Assembly: GCA_964019425.1 (NCBI GenBank)
Contig: OZ025785.1
Span: 891,501-955,500 of the forward strand
Origin: Flectonema sp. DT1601
Taxonomy: Eukaryota; Euglenozoa; Diplonemea; Diplonemida; Diplonemidae
Direction: 5' to 3'
DNA: 64,000 bases
Shown: one piece after another, positions 21,178 through 32,128 of the stretch
Numbering within the stretch: position 1 is the stretch's first letter
Layout: each line of letters opens with the position of its first letter
The notes under the pieces: model-generated
Told to the model about the DNA's origin: nothing
Database searches by the model: none
What the model saw: only the letters and a program-made list of their open reading frames with translations
Translations under genes and position numbers: made by a program

Positions 21178-21681
21178 TCACAGAATAATTCTGTGTGGTG
21201 GTGTCGGTGGTCTTGCATTGTAATTCCGCAAGTTGCGCTGCTGCAACAGATCCCAATCTCTAAAACAGTGCCGTCTCTTTGCTTCGATGAATTCAGCGAG
21301 TGACTCAGGTGGACGAGGGCGTCTCGGAGTGAAGAATTCAGATGGAGATTTCGAAACAGGCGGTGATGGTGGTGGGACAGGTTTTATAAAAATGCTCTCT
21401 GGAACATCCGTTTGCGTCGATGAAGTAACCAATTTCGGTGGTTGATATCGCTGTTGAGATCTAACTGATACACTACTTCGTTTAGACTGAGCTGTGACAG
21501 GTCTTCTTGAGATTCTACAATAGATTCCTCTACTGGCATTTAATGCTCTCGTTGATATCGATCTCAACACTATCTGAACATCTCTTTCAGTCATGACATC
21601 GTTAAGTGTCCTTCCCCTCCTTGAATGGTATTCTTGATTTCCTAATGGTGTCCATGCTCTTCGTCGATGTCGATTATTCAT
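21178..21681 (-). CDS. Arg/Pro-rich protein, 167 residues, unknown
   Basis: A single exon; the product is basic, beginning MNNRHRRRAWTPLGNQEYHS. A central low-complexity Ser/Pro stretch (KPVPPPSPPVSKSPSEFFTP) is probably disordered, and a C-terminal helix (ESLAEFIEAKRRHCFRDWDL) follows, then a PPTPPHRIIL end. No domain is recognised. The composition suggests a scaffold or microtubule-associated polypeptide, but that is inference. The ATG is chosen because an ATG 5 nt earlier opens only two codons. The T-rich TTAATTATTTCTCAG closes 11 nt upstream. The stop codon is TGA. Confidence 0.55.
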   Translation of the reverse strand: MNNRHRRRAWTPLGNQEYHSRRGRTLNDVMTERDVQIVLRSISTRALNASRGIYCRISRRPVTAQSKRSSVSVRSQQRYQPPKLVTSSTQTDVPESIFIKPVPPPSPPVSKSPSEFFTPRRPRPPESLAEFIEAKRRHCFRDWDLLQQRNLRNYNARPPTPPHRIIL

Positions 21682-21810
21682 CTCATTCTTACCTGAGAAA
21701 TAATTAAAATAAAAACATCACAAATAAAAAAACATTGTGTTATAAATAAATAAAAATATTGAATACATAATAGGGTTTTGGGTGATGACATTGAGAAAGG
21801 GAAGTACACG

Positions 21811-21847
<37 letters not shown>
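21811..21847 (+). repeat. A37 homopolymer
   Basis: An uninterrupted run of 37 A residues lying 2 nt before dispersed repeat copy 3. It may itself be the tail of an older inserted copy (inference). Confidence 0.9.
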
Positions 21848-21849
<2 letters not shown>

Positions 21850-21997
21850 ATTCAGATTAGCCTTATACTTCGTTTGAACGCAGACAGAATCCTGTCGCAC
21901 AGAGGAATATAAGTCACAAAAAGAAATAACGGCTTTTTTTTATCTAAATAGTTTTTTCTCTTCTCCGACTACAAAAAAAAAAAAAAAAAAAAAAAAA
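21850..21997 (+). repeat. Poly(A)-tailed dispersed repeat, copy 3
   Basis: The copy begins attcagattagccttatact, like the attcag...gccttat start of copy 2, and shares the blocks cgcagacag, cgcacag.ggaata, aaataacggct, ctaaatag and tcttctccgact. It then enters a tail of about 24 A. The hairpin half gtcgg of copies 1 and 2 is missing. It is more divergent than copies 1 and 2. Confidence 0.6.
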
Positions 21998-22137
21998 TAC
22001 AATAATAATCTAAAAATAATTAACTTATAACGATTTACTATTATGATCAGAAGAAATAATTTCTACGTAAATGGAGTCATAGTGACATCACAGATGAGTT
22101 TCAGAAACCTAATGAAAGATTTCGTAGATGAGTTTTG

Positions 22138-24003
22138 TTAAAGTGCTCGTAGCGACCCCCACGTTGCTACTGCTGCTCTCAGTTGTTGACTAAATTCGTA
22201 TTCTTCATTCTCTTTATAAATTAACAACGACGATACTAATGACTCAAACTGTGCATGACTTTTTGGAGACAAGAAAAATGAACCCTCACCAGTTGATACA
22301 TAAATAGTGAGTGCTGCTACCTGTTGGTGAATATCTATCAATCTGATAGCCGACCAACGTAAAACATGTTCCGCATCGTGAGAAGTCAATACAATAAAAT
22401 TAGGTTCCAATCGCAGTCTAAAAGGTTTCGGACTTGGATCGACTACCAACGAATCGTATTGAATGATTGTCGCAAATCTTAAGTAGTTTTTTATACAATT
22501 TAAACTTGATTGTAGAAGAACTCTTAACGTCTGACCTACAGCTGTCAGTTTATCTTTATAAGTGTATTCCTCCACTACAATAGAACCAGTAGTGTGACTG
22601 ACTATGATACAGTCTGACGTTACATTTATGTTTCGTATTTCGGATGCGAGGAGATCAACGTGGGGTTGCTGACTATCAACTTTACTAAAGAATGTTAAAG
22701 TAGATCCTGGTACCACTCTAACACAGTAATGAGTGAGAGCCTTATTACTATCAAAAGAGACTGTTAGGTCCTCAAATTGCATCATTGAAACTTCAGCTGA
22801 CAGAGCTGGACCAAAACCAGTAACCCCAACAGAAGTTATCGGCGGAGGTGAGAACGACTTAGTTAGTTGAACAGGTGCTGCCACAGCCTCAATAGACGTC
22901 AATGACAGCTGTATTTTCCGTGAAGGACTAATTGCTATTGCGGTGTCACTTTGTTGGTTTGAATACACTCCCACGGGTACTACAGGAACTGCTTCAATAT
23001 GTCTAGGGCTTACTCGAGGAGTTATCGCCACTGCAGGTATTAATTTACTTTTCAACTGTTCTCTTAACGGACTCACATCCCTAGTGTCATGGACGTTACT
23101 TTGATTATTTAATATTAATTTATAAATTTCATTTATTTGTTTTAGTCTATCGTGTTTACTACGAGGGACTGTAGAAACAGTTTGAACATTTGCCTGTGCT
23201 ACTATCCGAAATGTTTCTCTAAAGTCTGCTGAGTGGCCGACATTGATACGGAGATTTTCAAGTCTTGACTCCCATTCGGTTATCTGTTGTCGTTGGGGTG
23301 TTTTTTTAATAAAACAAAATCAAACAGAATAATAATAACTTCTACGAAGTATCAATTGATGGCATACCTGAGTATTAATTTCTAATTGTCGTCGTCTCAG
23401 GACGTCAAGTTCAAGCATTGATTCCATGCTAGAGAAGTGTTGTGTAGCTTCCTCAACAGAAAGGTCGAGTGATGATAGGATCTCACGAGAGTTCGTTGAA
23501 TCCTTTTGAAGAGCAACAACAGCAGCAACATTCGTCCGATGCTCTTCTTCAAGCGCAGCAACTGTAGAAGAAAGTTTTGCTGTTTCTGATTTCTGAATAT
23601 CAACAGACTCCCGAAGAGACGCAACCTCAGGTCGAAGCTCTTGCAACTGCTCCTCAAACTGAAAAATCTCTTGATTGACATTATCGAGTTCCATACTTTG
23701 AATATTTGTATTGCTACTTCCCTCAAGTAGAGCTCTTCTTGCAGTTCTGAGGTCATCATTTATTTCAGTTAATGTTCTTAGCTGAGCTTGTAATTCCGTT
23801 TCGTGTGTTGCCCATTTTGAAGCGATTTCACTGCTTTGACTTAATACCTGCTCTTGAGCTCGTACCCCTGGAGATATGGGAGGTGGGAGGATACCAATAC
23901 CAGTCCCCACTCCTCTTGTTGGCGATACTAATCTCGACGTTGGTTGTGTTGCTGCGATGAATGCCGCTGGGTCAAAAGAGTTCAGCATGAGCTTTAGGTC
24001 CAT
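22138..24003 (-). CDS. Coiled-coil protein with a C-terminal PH-like beta region (593 residues)
   Basis: Two exons (24003-23368 and 23283-22138) are joined over an 84-nt intron (23367-23284; GTATGC...CGACAACAG). Residues 60-215 are a long coiled coil (heptads through EIASKWATHETELQAQLRTL and VALEEEHRTNVAAVVALQKD). The middle, about 290-370, is Pro/Ser-rich. Residues 375-575 are beta-rich with FEDLTVSFDS, HYCVRVVPGSTLTFFSKV and FRLRLEPNFIVLTSHDAEH, compatible with one or two PH-like folds. The family is not recognised; a cytoskeletal adaptor is plausible. The ATG at 24003 is preferred to a GTG further upstream, because a TTTCATAACAG acceptor-like site lies between them and the first ATG. Confidence 0.65.
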
Positions 24004-24329
24004 TTTGACCTTCTTAACTCCCCCCACCGAGTCCTGTTATGAAAGTTATGTTTACTTCATCTCAAGTTAGCCAATAGAAGCAGTCGGAAATATATCCTTA
24101 CAAGAAATCAATATAAATAATGATAAGAGATGGGGTGGGTAAATAATTTTATTATTATTATTATTATTATTATTTTGTTTTCGATGAATAGATCATCCTA
24201 CCAAAGTGTAAATATATTTGGAAAATAAGAAAAAAAAAATCTTCAAAACGGTCTCTTCTCCTACTATTTCGATAATTAGGAACTCTTATCTCGAGTCATC
24301 GGATTAATAAAAACAACAAGCAGTCTCAA
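24004..24329. other. Intergenic region with an ATT microsatellite
   Basis: About 325 nt. It has a run of ATT triplets at about 24145-24175 and the acceptor-like region of the coiled-coil gene. Nothing else is seen. Confidence 0.5.
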
Positions 24330-25712
24330 CTACTCTACTAAAATAGATACGTAGCTCTTGAGTAGATCTTCCTCTGGGTAAGAATTTTTAGTTAAAACTA
24401 GGAAACGCCACTCCGAGAGTTTCTTTGGAACGAAATCTTCAGGTGCATACTCACCTCCTTCAGATATGAAATCCTCGTACTTTGGATTATCACCAGTCGT
24501 GAAGGCAGTCGTCGTTATTAATTCATAAAGAGACTCGTCAATCTCCGACATCACTTGCTGAATACGACAAGGAGTACTGTCATCACCAATGTCAACAATA
24601 AAAGGACGTCCTTGTTTTACACTTCCTAATAGTAGTGATAAAAACTTTTTAGGGACCATGTGGTCTGAGGAATCAGCATTACACAGTACTACTCCCTGAT
24701 ATTTTAAGTATGATTTCGCGTTCTCAGTCGGGTCAATTAAAATAGCGCATTTGTTGGTGTTTTTAATATCACTGTTAGAGTCGTTGACGACGTCGGGTAG
24801 ATGGGTAAGATTAATTTTTTGATTTACTTTTAATCCTCCAGACAGTTCGATGTCTCCTTTTCGGATATGTCCGCGGATTTGACTCAACTGGTGTTCAGCA
24901 GTTTCTTTTTTTGTTTTCAATTCTGAAACTTTCTGTTCTGCCTCTTTGATGAGATCTCGTAAAGTAGCCTCAGCCTGTTCGCCTCTTCCATTGCATTTTG
25001 CGTTGTCATATTCGAGGATTCTTGATTCTCTTATGCGAAGAGCTTCCTTCCATTCATTCGACAGATGCTGAACTTCTGATAAGGAATCACATTCTTCGTC
25101 TTTGAGTTGTTTTCTCTGATCGATGTGTTGTTGTTGTTTTACGTTTTCAGTTTCATTAGTATCAGTCTCTCTCTTTTCTAAGATCATAATCGTTTTTGTT
25201 ATATCCCATTTTCTAATAATCTTCTTAACACATTCAGGTACTGGTAGCTCGTCTGGATCCCAATCTCTTCTAATTATTTTTTTCTTTTTTGGAGGATCTG
25301 ACTCAGAGTTATCCTCAAGACTCTGTTCCACCTCCCCCTCAGAGTCAGTTACTTCTTCAAACTCCTGTGGGAGTAATGTTCGAGGATCAGCACCAAGTTC
25401 TAATAAAAGAGGAATTGCTTCTTCGTGTTCATTAAAACAAGATCTGTATAATGGAGTACGACCGTATCGTCCTCTGTGATTAGGGTCAGCTCCCATCTTC
25501 CCGAGAAGTGATATCACGCGAATCGCGTTACCCGCAGCTGCTTCAGATAACGGACTGTACTCATCTGGTGAAAAGATATCTGAAGTTGGATCGATTGGCA
25601 GCTTTGGAGGTCCGCACAATAATTTCTCAACATTCTCAACTTCATCATCAAACGCATTCTCAAGAAGATCTTCATACTTCCGTCTAATATTTTCCTTCTC
25701 ATCCAATGGCAT
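24330..25712 (-). CDS. Ankyrin-repeat protein, IQANK1-like (460 residues)
   Basis: A single exon. Residues 45-115 hold two ankyrin repeats (EYSPLSEAAAGNAIRVISLL and GRYGRTPLYRSCFNEHEEAI), then an acidic stretch and a KKKK patch. Residues 185-300 are a coiled coil. The last 160 residues form a beta/alpha domain: KCAILIDPTENAKSYLKYQG, GRPFIVDIGDD, YEDFISEGGEYAPEDFVPKK, FRLVLTK-like WRFLVLTKNSYP. The order ankyrin, coiled coil, and this C-terminal domain with its IDP and VDIGDD motifs, matches my recollection of IQ motif and ankyrin repeat containing protein 1, whose C-terminus resembles the dynein AAA region. I do not see a clear IQ motif. Role unknown, possibly ciliary. A CCCTTACCTAACAG site ends 17 nt upstream. 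Confidence 0.6.
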   Translation of the reverse strand: MPLDEKENIRRKYEDLLENAFDDEVENVEKLLCGPPKLPIDPTSDIFSPDEYSPLSEAAAGNAIRVISLLGKMGADPNHRGRYGRTPLYRSCFNEHEEAIPLLLELGADPRTLLPQEFEEVTDSEGEVEQSLEDNSESDPPKKKKIIRRDWDPDELPVPECVKKIIRKWDITKTIMILEKRETDTNETENVKQQQHIDQRKQLKDEECDSLSEVQHLSNEWKEALRIRESRILEYDNAKCNGRGEQAEATLRDLIKEAEQKVSELKTKKETAEHQLSQIRGHIRKGDIELSGGLKVNQKINLTHLPDVVNDSNSDIKNTNKCAILIDPTENAKSYLKYQGVVLCNADSSDHMVPKKFLSLLLGSVKQGRPFIVDIGDDSTPCRIQQVMSEIDESLYELITTTAFTTGDNPKYEDFISEGGEYAPEDFVPKKLSEWRFLVLTKNSYPEEDLLKSYVSILVE

Positions 25713-26153
25713 TGTTGTCTACTTGTCTGCTGTTAGGTAAGGGACGATTAATGATTCCAATTTTCAAATTTCCGTGACGTTCACACAAATATAACAATCA
25801 GCAGGCAAAAGAATAAACAGAAGCGGGCTGTGTAAATTAAACGCTTTTTGGCAGAAGAAACAGGAGTTTCTACGGGCGGCAAGTGGCAAACAAGACGATG
25901 TAGGTAAAACAGAAGTTCCCACGATAACATATAACTGGTTCGATATAGTTTTTTCATAAGTTGTGCATCGCACACTCGACTTGCTAAAATGGATTATAAA
26001 TAAAAAAACAAGAGCGAGAATAATTACTAAACTCACACCATGAAGAGTGTTTCCAACACACGAATTGGTATATCGCGTACAACACTCTCGCTAAGTAAAT
26101 TGAATAATCATAAAGACAGAAACCGACAAAGACAAAAAAAGTACACGATAACT
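25713..26153. other. Intergenic region, nothing recognised
   Basis: About 440 nt, without homopolymers over 12 nt. Its open frames of 64-90 codons on the minus strand are Ser/Leu-rich with no family resemblance. The part next to 25712 carries the acceptor-like tract of the ankyrin gene. Confidence 0.45.
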
Positions 26154-28460
26154 CTAATTTACAGCATCTCGAGAAGATCGCAGCCTAGCTGCTTGTGTGT
26201 TGAGAGACGGTAGGAATGCTGACGTCTTTTCACGATGTGGTTGTCGAATGGGAGCCGAAATATAATTATCAGGTGGTGTTGGAGGAGATCCAACATGAGT
26301 CCTCAGAATTCGAGTAATAATATTTGAAGAAGGTAATTCCTTACTGGAAACACGACTACTGTTATTCTTTGATGATTTCTTAGGGGGTCGAGGAACTACT
26401 GTCCCACGAGATTTTGGTTTTTTACCACCTTCACGACAACTCTTCTTTAACACTGGAGGTAATATTCCCTGCGGCTGATAATACGTCCATTCTGGGTCAA
26501 CTATCATTTCTTGAGTTGCAACAGGATCTGTAAATCGATATAAAACTGGACCACTTATTTCTGGAATCGGAGACGCGGCCTTTTCAGAAACTGTACGTTT
26601 GGAAGTTGGTAAGGGTCCTGTCCACGTTGATTTAGTGATCATGTCTGCAACAAACTTTCCAGTTGAAAGTTTATCTCGTAAGACGTTCTTTAATGAGTCT
26701 GAGCAATTCTTATAAATCTCATTACACCAAATGAGGGAATCTTGAAGTGATTGGATTCTATTTCCAGAGGCATTTGATTTCATCGCCAGATGAAGGAGCG
26801 CTTCTCGAAAGTTTTGAAGTACTTCAGGAACCTCTTGAATAACAACTCCACCCAACACATCACCTTCCGTGTCCATAAGTTTTATTTCACTCGGCGAAGG
26901 TGGAGGTTGTTCACTGCCGTTGTCACTCTCATCAACGTCAATGATAGATTCATTGTTATAATTACTCCAATCCGCTTTAGAATGTTCCACTGCAGACAGA
27001 GTTGCGATATCACTGGTAGGAATCACGATTGTTGAGTCATAGATGTCTGATTGAGATGTATTATTTTTTCCATTTGAAAATGATTTATTATTTTTACGAA
27101 AACCAGCTGCTGAAATCAATTTGTTCGCAGTACTACCAGATAGCATTACTGATACTTTCTTTTGAAGCGGTGTAGGTATCGTTAACTCATCAAGTAATTC
27201 AGGGACTGCTATTGAAACATTGGAGTCTTCCTTTTCCTTTTCAACTTCGCAGTGCGGTTCAATTGCAACAGCTATAGTTGGTATGACAGTCTCTGTCACG
27301 ACAACGGGCTGTTTCAGGTGATGAATACAAAATTGAAGACAGCTTTGAATGCTCTGAATTGTTATCGTTTCTTCTTTTTCTGTTTTCCTTCTCAGTAGAT
27401 CATCGATAACAAAACAATAATCCCCCACAGACTGAAGTAATTGACTGTATCGCTCGTTGTATTCTGCGGTACTTCGCTTCATATATTCACCAGCTGCATT
27501 AGTGCCTGGTTTGTATATGTTTTTTTCAACCAGTTCGATTCTCGTAATGGGAGGTTTGCTAGAAAACATTCCGGGATCAGTGGACACCGACTTATCTATA
27601 AATAGTTTTGGCTCATCGAAGATTTCAGGAAGGTGTGGTTGTGTTGTTGTTGTTGCAGGGATGTGTTTAAACATCACACGTGGTTCTTCCTTGAGAAGTG
27701 ATGGTGAAAATGATTCAACTTGCTGAGGTATGCAGTTTTGTCTAATTTTTTTAATAATCTTCAAGAACTCTTCTCTAAACCAACGAGTTAACGGGATTAT
27801 CTCATGTTTCACAGCTGTGAGAGCATCTTTAGTGAATTCACATATCTGACGAGATAGTTTACTCAGTTCTAACATCTTAATTTGAAGGGTGAAATCAGTC
27901 GCTGAAGAAACGATAGGAAGATCATCCTCAGGTGTGGGGTTTCCGAGTTTTGCTTGCTCACGTTCCCAACGTGCCCAAGAAGGTTCAGATGAAGAAGTCA
28001 CGGTTGAGATTCTCCACGAGTGAATGTCTTCTAAACGAGTTGCGAGTTTATTTTGCTTTTCTTGAAGTTCCAACAAACGTTTGTGTGTCTCACCTGATAA
28101 ACGCCTCCCACCAGTTTTTGGATAGCCGTCGTCTTCGGTTTCCTTTCGTTGTAATTCCTCAAGTAGGAATTGAACTTTCAGTTCGGCTTCGACAACTTTT
28201 TCTCGTAATTTCTTTACAACAACTTCTTCCCTTCGCATGACAATAACCATCTGCTCTCCCTTCTTCTTTAGTAGCCCTTCCCATAGGAGAACACTTTGTT
28301 TGTGTTCTTCAACAAGTCTTGCTTGATTGCTCATTAACTGTTTAACGTCTGGAAGCTTTTCAGGTTCAGGTTTTACGGACGGTTCCCCTTCCAATGCACG
28401 AATTTCATCGCACCTCTTGCGAAGCGCTTCTTCGGCTTCACTGACGGCAGTGCTAGGCAT
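26154..28460 (-). CDS. Large coiled-coil protein, 768 residues, unknown
   Basis: A single exon. Residues 1-150 are charged heptad coiled coil (VSEAEEALRKRCDEIRALEG, VVKKLREKVVEAELKVQFLL). Residues 195-260 are a second helical bundle. Residues 330-400 have paired helices (YNERYSQLLQSVGDYCFVID). A Ser/Asp-rich linker around 490-530 precedes another helical segment (LQNFREALLHLAMKS). A conserved-looking YYQPQGILPPVLKK comes before the basic disordered tail (KKPKSRGTVVPRPPKKSSKN). The layout suggests a flagellar or basal-body structural protein, but I do not recognise the family. The start is supported by a TTATCTTGCCTGACAG acceptor-like site 20 nt upstream. Confidence 0.65.
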   Translation of the reverse strand: MPSTAVSEAEEALRKRCDEIRALEGEPSVKPEPEKLPDVKQLMSNQARLVEEHKQSVLLWEGLLKKKGEQMVIVMRREEVVVKKLREKVVEAELKVQFLLEELQRKETEDDGYPKTGGRRLSGETHKRLLELQEKQNKLATRLEDIHSWRISTVTSSSEPSWARWEREQAKLGNPTPEDDLPIVSSATDFTLQIKMLELSKLSRQICEFTKDALTAVKHEIIPLTRWFREEFLKIIKKIRQNCIPQQVESFSPSLLKEEPRVMFKHIPATTTTQPHLPEIFDEPKLFIDKSVSTDPGMFSSKPPITRIELVEKNIYKPGTNAAGEYMKRSTAEYNERYSQLLQSVGDYCFVIDDLLRRKTEKEETITIQSIQSCLQFCIHHLKQPVVVTETVIPTIAVAIEPHCEVEKEKEDSNVSIAVPELLDELTIPTPLQKKVSVMLSGSTANKLISAAGFRKNNKSFSNGKNNTSQSDIYDSTIVIPTSDIATLSAVEHSKADWSNYNNESIIDVDESDNGSEQPPPSPSEIKLMDTEGDVLGGVVIQEVPEVLQNFREALLHLAMKSNASGNRIQSLQDSLIWCNEIYKNCSDSLKNVLRDKLSTGKFVADMITKSTWTGPLPTSKRTVSEKAASPIPEISGPVLYRFTDPVATQEMIVDPEWTYYQPQGILPPVLKKSCREGGKKPKSRGTVVPRPPKKSSKNNSSRVSSKELPSSNIITRILRTHVGSPPTPPDNYISAPIRQPHREKTSAFLPSLNTQAARLRSSRDAVN

Positions 28461-28721
28461 TCATTTATGTTGAATTAACACTGTCAGGCAAGATAATTAT
28501 AAATAATAAAAAAAAAATTTGTTTTTTTTTTTTTTTTAACGGTTCTGTCGTCACAAAAAAAGACAAAGAACGAAAAAAAAAAAATTTACATCTCTTTTAA
28601 CGGTTCAAAGAATCAAAGGGGGGGACCTATGCACATCTGTTTTTTTTTTTTACATTTTACGCTATGTCAAATGGACAAGAGGGGAGCATCTCGAGGAGAA
28701 ACAAAATTTAAAAAAAAAAAA

Positions 28722-28761
28722 GAAGAAGAAGAAGAAGAAGATGAAGAAGAAGATGAAGAAA
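28722..28761 (+). repeat. GAA/GAT triplet microsatellite
   Basis: About 13 triplets, mostly GAA with interspersed GAT, seen directly after an A-run in intergenic DNA. Confidence 0.85.
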
Positions 28762-29082
28762 GTAAGTAAACGCTAAATCAGAAAACACTCTCATATATGT
28801 TTACCTTTTCCATTAGTAAAGTAAGACTCCACGCAAGAAAATGTAAGCAAAACTAAGGTTCTTTTCCCTCATTAACATTGAGCATAGACACATTTTACTC
28901 AACGATGTCAAGATCCATCTTCCCCTTCAGCGAAAAGGGAAAAAAAATGATGAAGTTTCTTGCTGTTGGATGGGTTTTTTTTTTTTTTTTTTTTTATAAA
29001 CTTATTGTTTTAGTAGAAAGGGAATTGTGGCAGCGTAAATAACTGATGCGCACAAATAAAACAACAAAGTGAGTAAAAAAGT

Positions 29083-29083
<1 letters not shown>

Positions 29084-29118
<35 letters not shown>
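29084..29118 (+). repeat. T35 homopolymer
   Basis: An uninterrupted T-run of 35, which reads as A35 in the direction of transcription just downstream of the coiled-coil gene and upstream of TM9's 3' flank. Confidence 0.9.
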
Positions 29119-29297
29119 CCCCCCTTGCGGTTAGATTTTTCTCTCTGCCAGTTTTTTTTTTCCATTTTTTTTTTCTTCCCCCACACCCCCTCCCTCCGCT
29201 TACTTTTTGCATACTAAGGAAGTCCCCCTCTTCGATAATTCTTTTGAACTGCCTTGTCCGACACACAAAAAAAAAAAAAAAAAGAAATACTCTCATT

Positions 29298-31268
29298 CTA
29301 GTCAGTTTTTAAAGCTGAGTATATTTTGCAAGTGAAGTACCAGGATGAATAAAATCCAACAGTGCCACACATCAAGCTAAAAGCCAACGATAAAGTAAAA
29401 GTAACAACGTAAAAAATCCAAATTGCAAGTCCCGAAGTTAATTCTAAAACAGACACTTGATAATTAATGGAAAATAAGAAAGTGTAGATACCGACACCGC
29501 TAGGGATTAAAATAGAAGACCACCACCATCTCCAGTCCTCGTATACGAGCTGGTAGTATATACTAACGATGGTGACTTCTGCTGTAACGACCATTACTAA
29601 GACAGCAGTAGTGAAGAGAAACCCAAACAAATGAAGGACTCGCCCCTGCCACAACGCTCCGAATATCAATTTTAATTCAATCAAAGCCAGGGTAAAAATA
29701 ACAATGCTAGGTAGAAGAACTTGGGCAGGAGTTGTGAACAACCAAGAAACGTATTTTATTTCCCTCTGCTTGGTGTTATATTTTCTTTGATCGATCGCTT
29801 CTCTTTTGTACGAGAAGGCAGCACCAGCGATAACAAGAGGCAAACTAACACCCAACCACACAACTAATAAAAGTAAAACACTCTTAATACCCATGGAATT
29901 GGAGGCCCCAACTCTACTAAGAGCAATTTCTGTGATGACCCAGAGAATAAAAACAATAGATGGAAAACTGAGAGCTGCTAATACGACAGTCTTCCAGTTT
30001 CTAACCCCGAAAGCCATTTGGATTCTTCCGGTAACAAAACCATTCAAAAAAGCCATAAGACAGAATACGCTAACTACAAAACCGAATACTTTACCCCTTG
30101 CTCCAGGATAAAAAGTTCCAAGAACTGCTACTGCTGAGAGTGAAAACGCCACTCCCAATAATTGCGCTCCAGTTCCTACCAACAGAGCAAGAAAATTCGG
30201 GTTTGAAGGAGGTCGAAAAACATCACCGTGAACATATTTCCAACCAACTTCTTCCTGTCTTTCTTCTTCGTTGTCAGGGTTGTTGTACCTGTTTTAGAAT
30301 GTTTATAAATGAAACAGACTGCTGTTTAACTAGAGTAGAATACTAAAGTAATATGCATACCGATTAAAGTCTAAGTGAAGTGTGCGCATAACGATCATGG
30401 CTACCAAAAATGAAAAACAGATGACAACAATGATGCATGTTAAAAGAGATTGACGTTCGGTATCGTTGTCGGTATCGGCTGAGTCGTTAACGAGGTCATC
30501 GATATAGCGATTCCATCTGGATCCCCAAGTGGTTGAGTTGTCGTAAACCCATTCTACGTCGTAAGTGAATACAACAGTCTTTGAAACAGATGCCCAGCGA
30601 GTTGTTCTGACTACTTTACTTCCACACTCTTGACCATCAGAGGCAATAACCTTGAAATCCGTAACGAATACCTTTCCTCTATTCTCATTCACTTTTTTCA
30701 ACTTTTCCAACCGCTTCTCCTTGTGCACATTATAACTAATAACAAATTTAACATGAGTGTTTATTCTGTTACCATCATCGTCAGGACAACCTAATGGAAA
30801 CCCTCGAGCATGGTGATGATGACCGTAGCAGTCTAAAGAGTTCGGAGCTGCTTTATGCGCTGCTTGCATTCGGGATATCATCATATTAACTCGATACTGA
30901 GACCTTATAGCGTTATCAACTGCTACTAAAGTGTTCTTTTTTATGGTCATGTTTCCGGCAACGACGCATTGTTGATCTTGTAAGGTAGTTACCTTATAAA
31001 CAGAATTTTGTAGAATATCACCAGAGAAGATCATTCCCATGTTGCCTCCAGTCTCACGTTCAATCACATCTGGTTTTGGGAATAATCCTAACGAGTAGAA
31101 TCCAAGTGGAACGACAGCCTTTTGAGAGGTTAGTGAGTTTACCCAAATCTGTTCAGGGCTGTCTTTTTTTAACAAAATCTCATCATACTGTGGTACGTAA
31201 TATCCTTCACACGATTGACAGAGAAATGATGTCGCTGCTGCTGCAGCAACAGCGAGCTTTCGAAACAT
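29298..31268 (-). CDS. Transmembrane 9 superfamily protein (nonaspanin / EMP70)
   Basis: Two exons (31268-30361 and 30288-29298) encode 632 residues. The 72-nt intron (30360-30289; GTATGC...CTAAAACAG) splits the Arg codon of LDFNRYNNPD. Residues 1-22 are a signal peptide. The lumenal domain carries GFYSLGLFPKP near 55 and YNVHKEKR. After the first membrane segment (SLLTCIIVVICFSFLVAMIV) comes the family hallmark GWKYVHGDVFRPP, followed by about eight further spans. The C-terminus MCGTVGFYSSWYF...ALKTD matches the conserved TM9SF end and its K-x-D Golgi-retention motif. TM9 proteins act in the Golgi and endosomes in membrane-protein sorting and adhesion. The ATG at 31268 is chosen over one 41 codons upstream, because a TTATTTATTATTTACAG site lies between them (AG at 31282). 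Confidence 0.95.
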
Positions 31269-32128
31269 GATTGTGACGTGACTGTAAATAATAAATAAAT
31301 AAATAAATAACCTAACAAAAAAAAACCCATCGTAAGACAACACAACCTTTTGTTCGGTCAGCCACAATAGTATTCGGGCGCACACAAACAAGAGTGTCGG
31401 TGTAAGCTATTTCTTCTTGCGAATTGATTCTCGCATTCGAGAATCAATTTAAGAAGTCGGGGATGCCAAACAGCCCGGCAACGTGAGACTTGACACATGC
31501 ATAATAAAGGGTACGAATACAACAATCAGAAAGAGAACTGATGTAGAAATTGTTAATCACAGAGATTGGTTTACTAAAATTAAGAGTTAGTTTTATTAAT
31601 TTTAGTATAGAAAAAAGTGACAATAAAAAATAGAGATAAGTAAAAGAATAGTATTCATTTCAGCAGTTTCCTAACATCAAAGGGTACTACTTTGTCCCCG
31701 TTGTAGGTCTTCATCAGTAAGTTCTAAGAGATTTCATTTTCAATTTAGTTAGTCAGTTTGGTTATATAACAAAACGTTGCCGTATATTATGAGTGCTCTA
31801 GGAAGGGTAACTCACAGTAACAGAGGACCCAATCCGTAGCCATATCCAAAGATTTAGCTGAATTAGTATCAATCTTCAGCTTTCTATCCTTGACTAGCTT
31901 ATTAAAACTAATAAAATAAAATAAAATATAACACAATTACACTTTTGGTATGGTAATTATATTTTAAACAAACTAAAGCTAGATTTGGCAAGCAGCCCTT
32001 TATTCTCAACAGTGTTTGAATTATGAAATAAAGGTATCCTTTCCGTATTTTAATTTTCCCCCGTCTCAAAAAAATGTAAAATCATACCCATGGACACTTC
32101 TGCTACCATGAGGAATGAGACTCAGGTG
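31269..32128. other. Intergenic region with a perfect 12-bp inverted repeat
   Basis: It contains an AAAT-type microsatellite next to the TM9 start, the hairpin at 31422-31449 and, from about 31997, the left copy of the tandem duplication described separately. No other gene is seen. Confidence 0.55.
31422..31449. repeat. Perfect 12-bp inverted repeat with 4-nt loop
   Basis: The arms aattgattctcg and cgagaatcaatt are exact complements around the loop catt. It lies about 155 nt upstream of the TM9 start codon, in the intergenic stretch. It could be an RNA hairpin or a protein-binding palindrome; no function is established. Confidence 0.85.

Larger units (their letters stand above)
21682..22137. 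other. Intergenic region with repeat copy 3 and A37
   Basis: It contains A37 at 21811-21847, directly followed by poly(A)-tailed repeat copy 3 (21850-21997). No coding frame is seen. Confidence 0.6.
28461..29297. other. Intergenic region with homopolymers and a GAA microsatellite
   Basis: About 840 nt between TM9 and the coiled-coil gene. It contains T35 at 29084-29118, a GAA/GAT microsatellite at 28722-28761 and several shorter A and T runs. The 100-codon frame across it is homopolymer-derived. Confidence 0.6.

Noticed and set aside
30289-30360. Two separate membrane proteins at 29.3-30.2 and 30.3-31.3 kb
   Set aside because: Splicing the 72-nt intron gives a continuous TM9SF protein with the invariant GWKYVHGDVFRPP region, so they are one gene.
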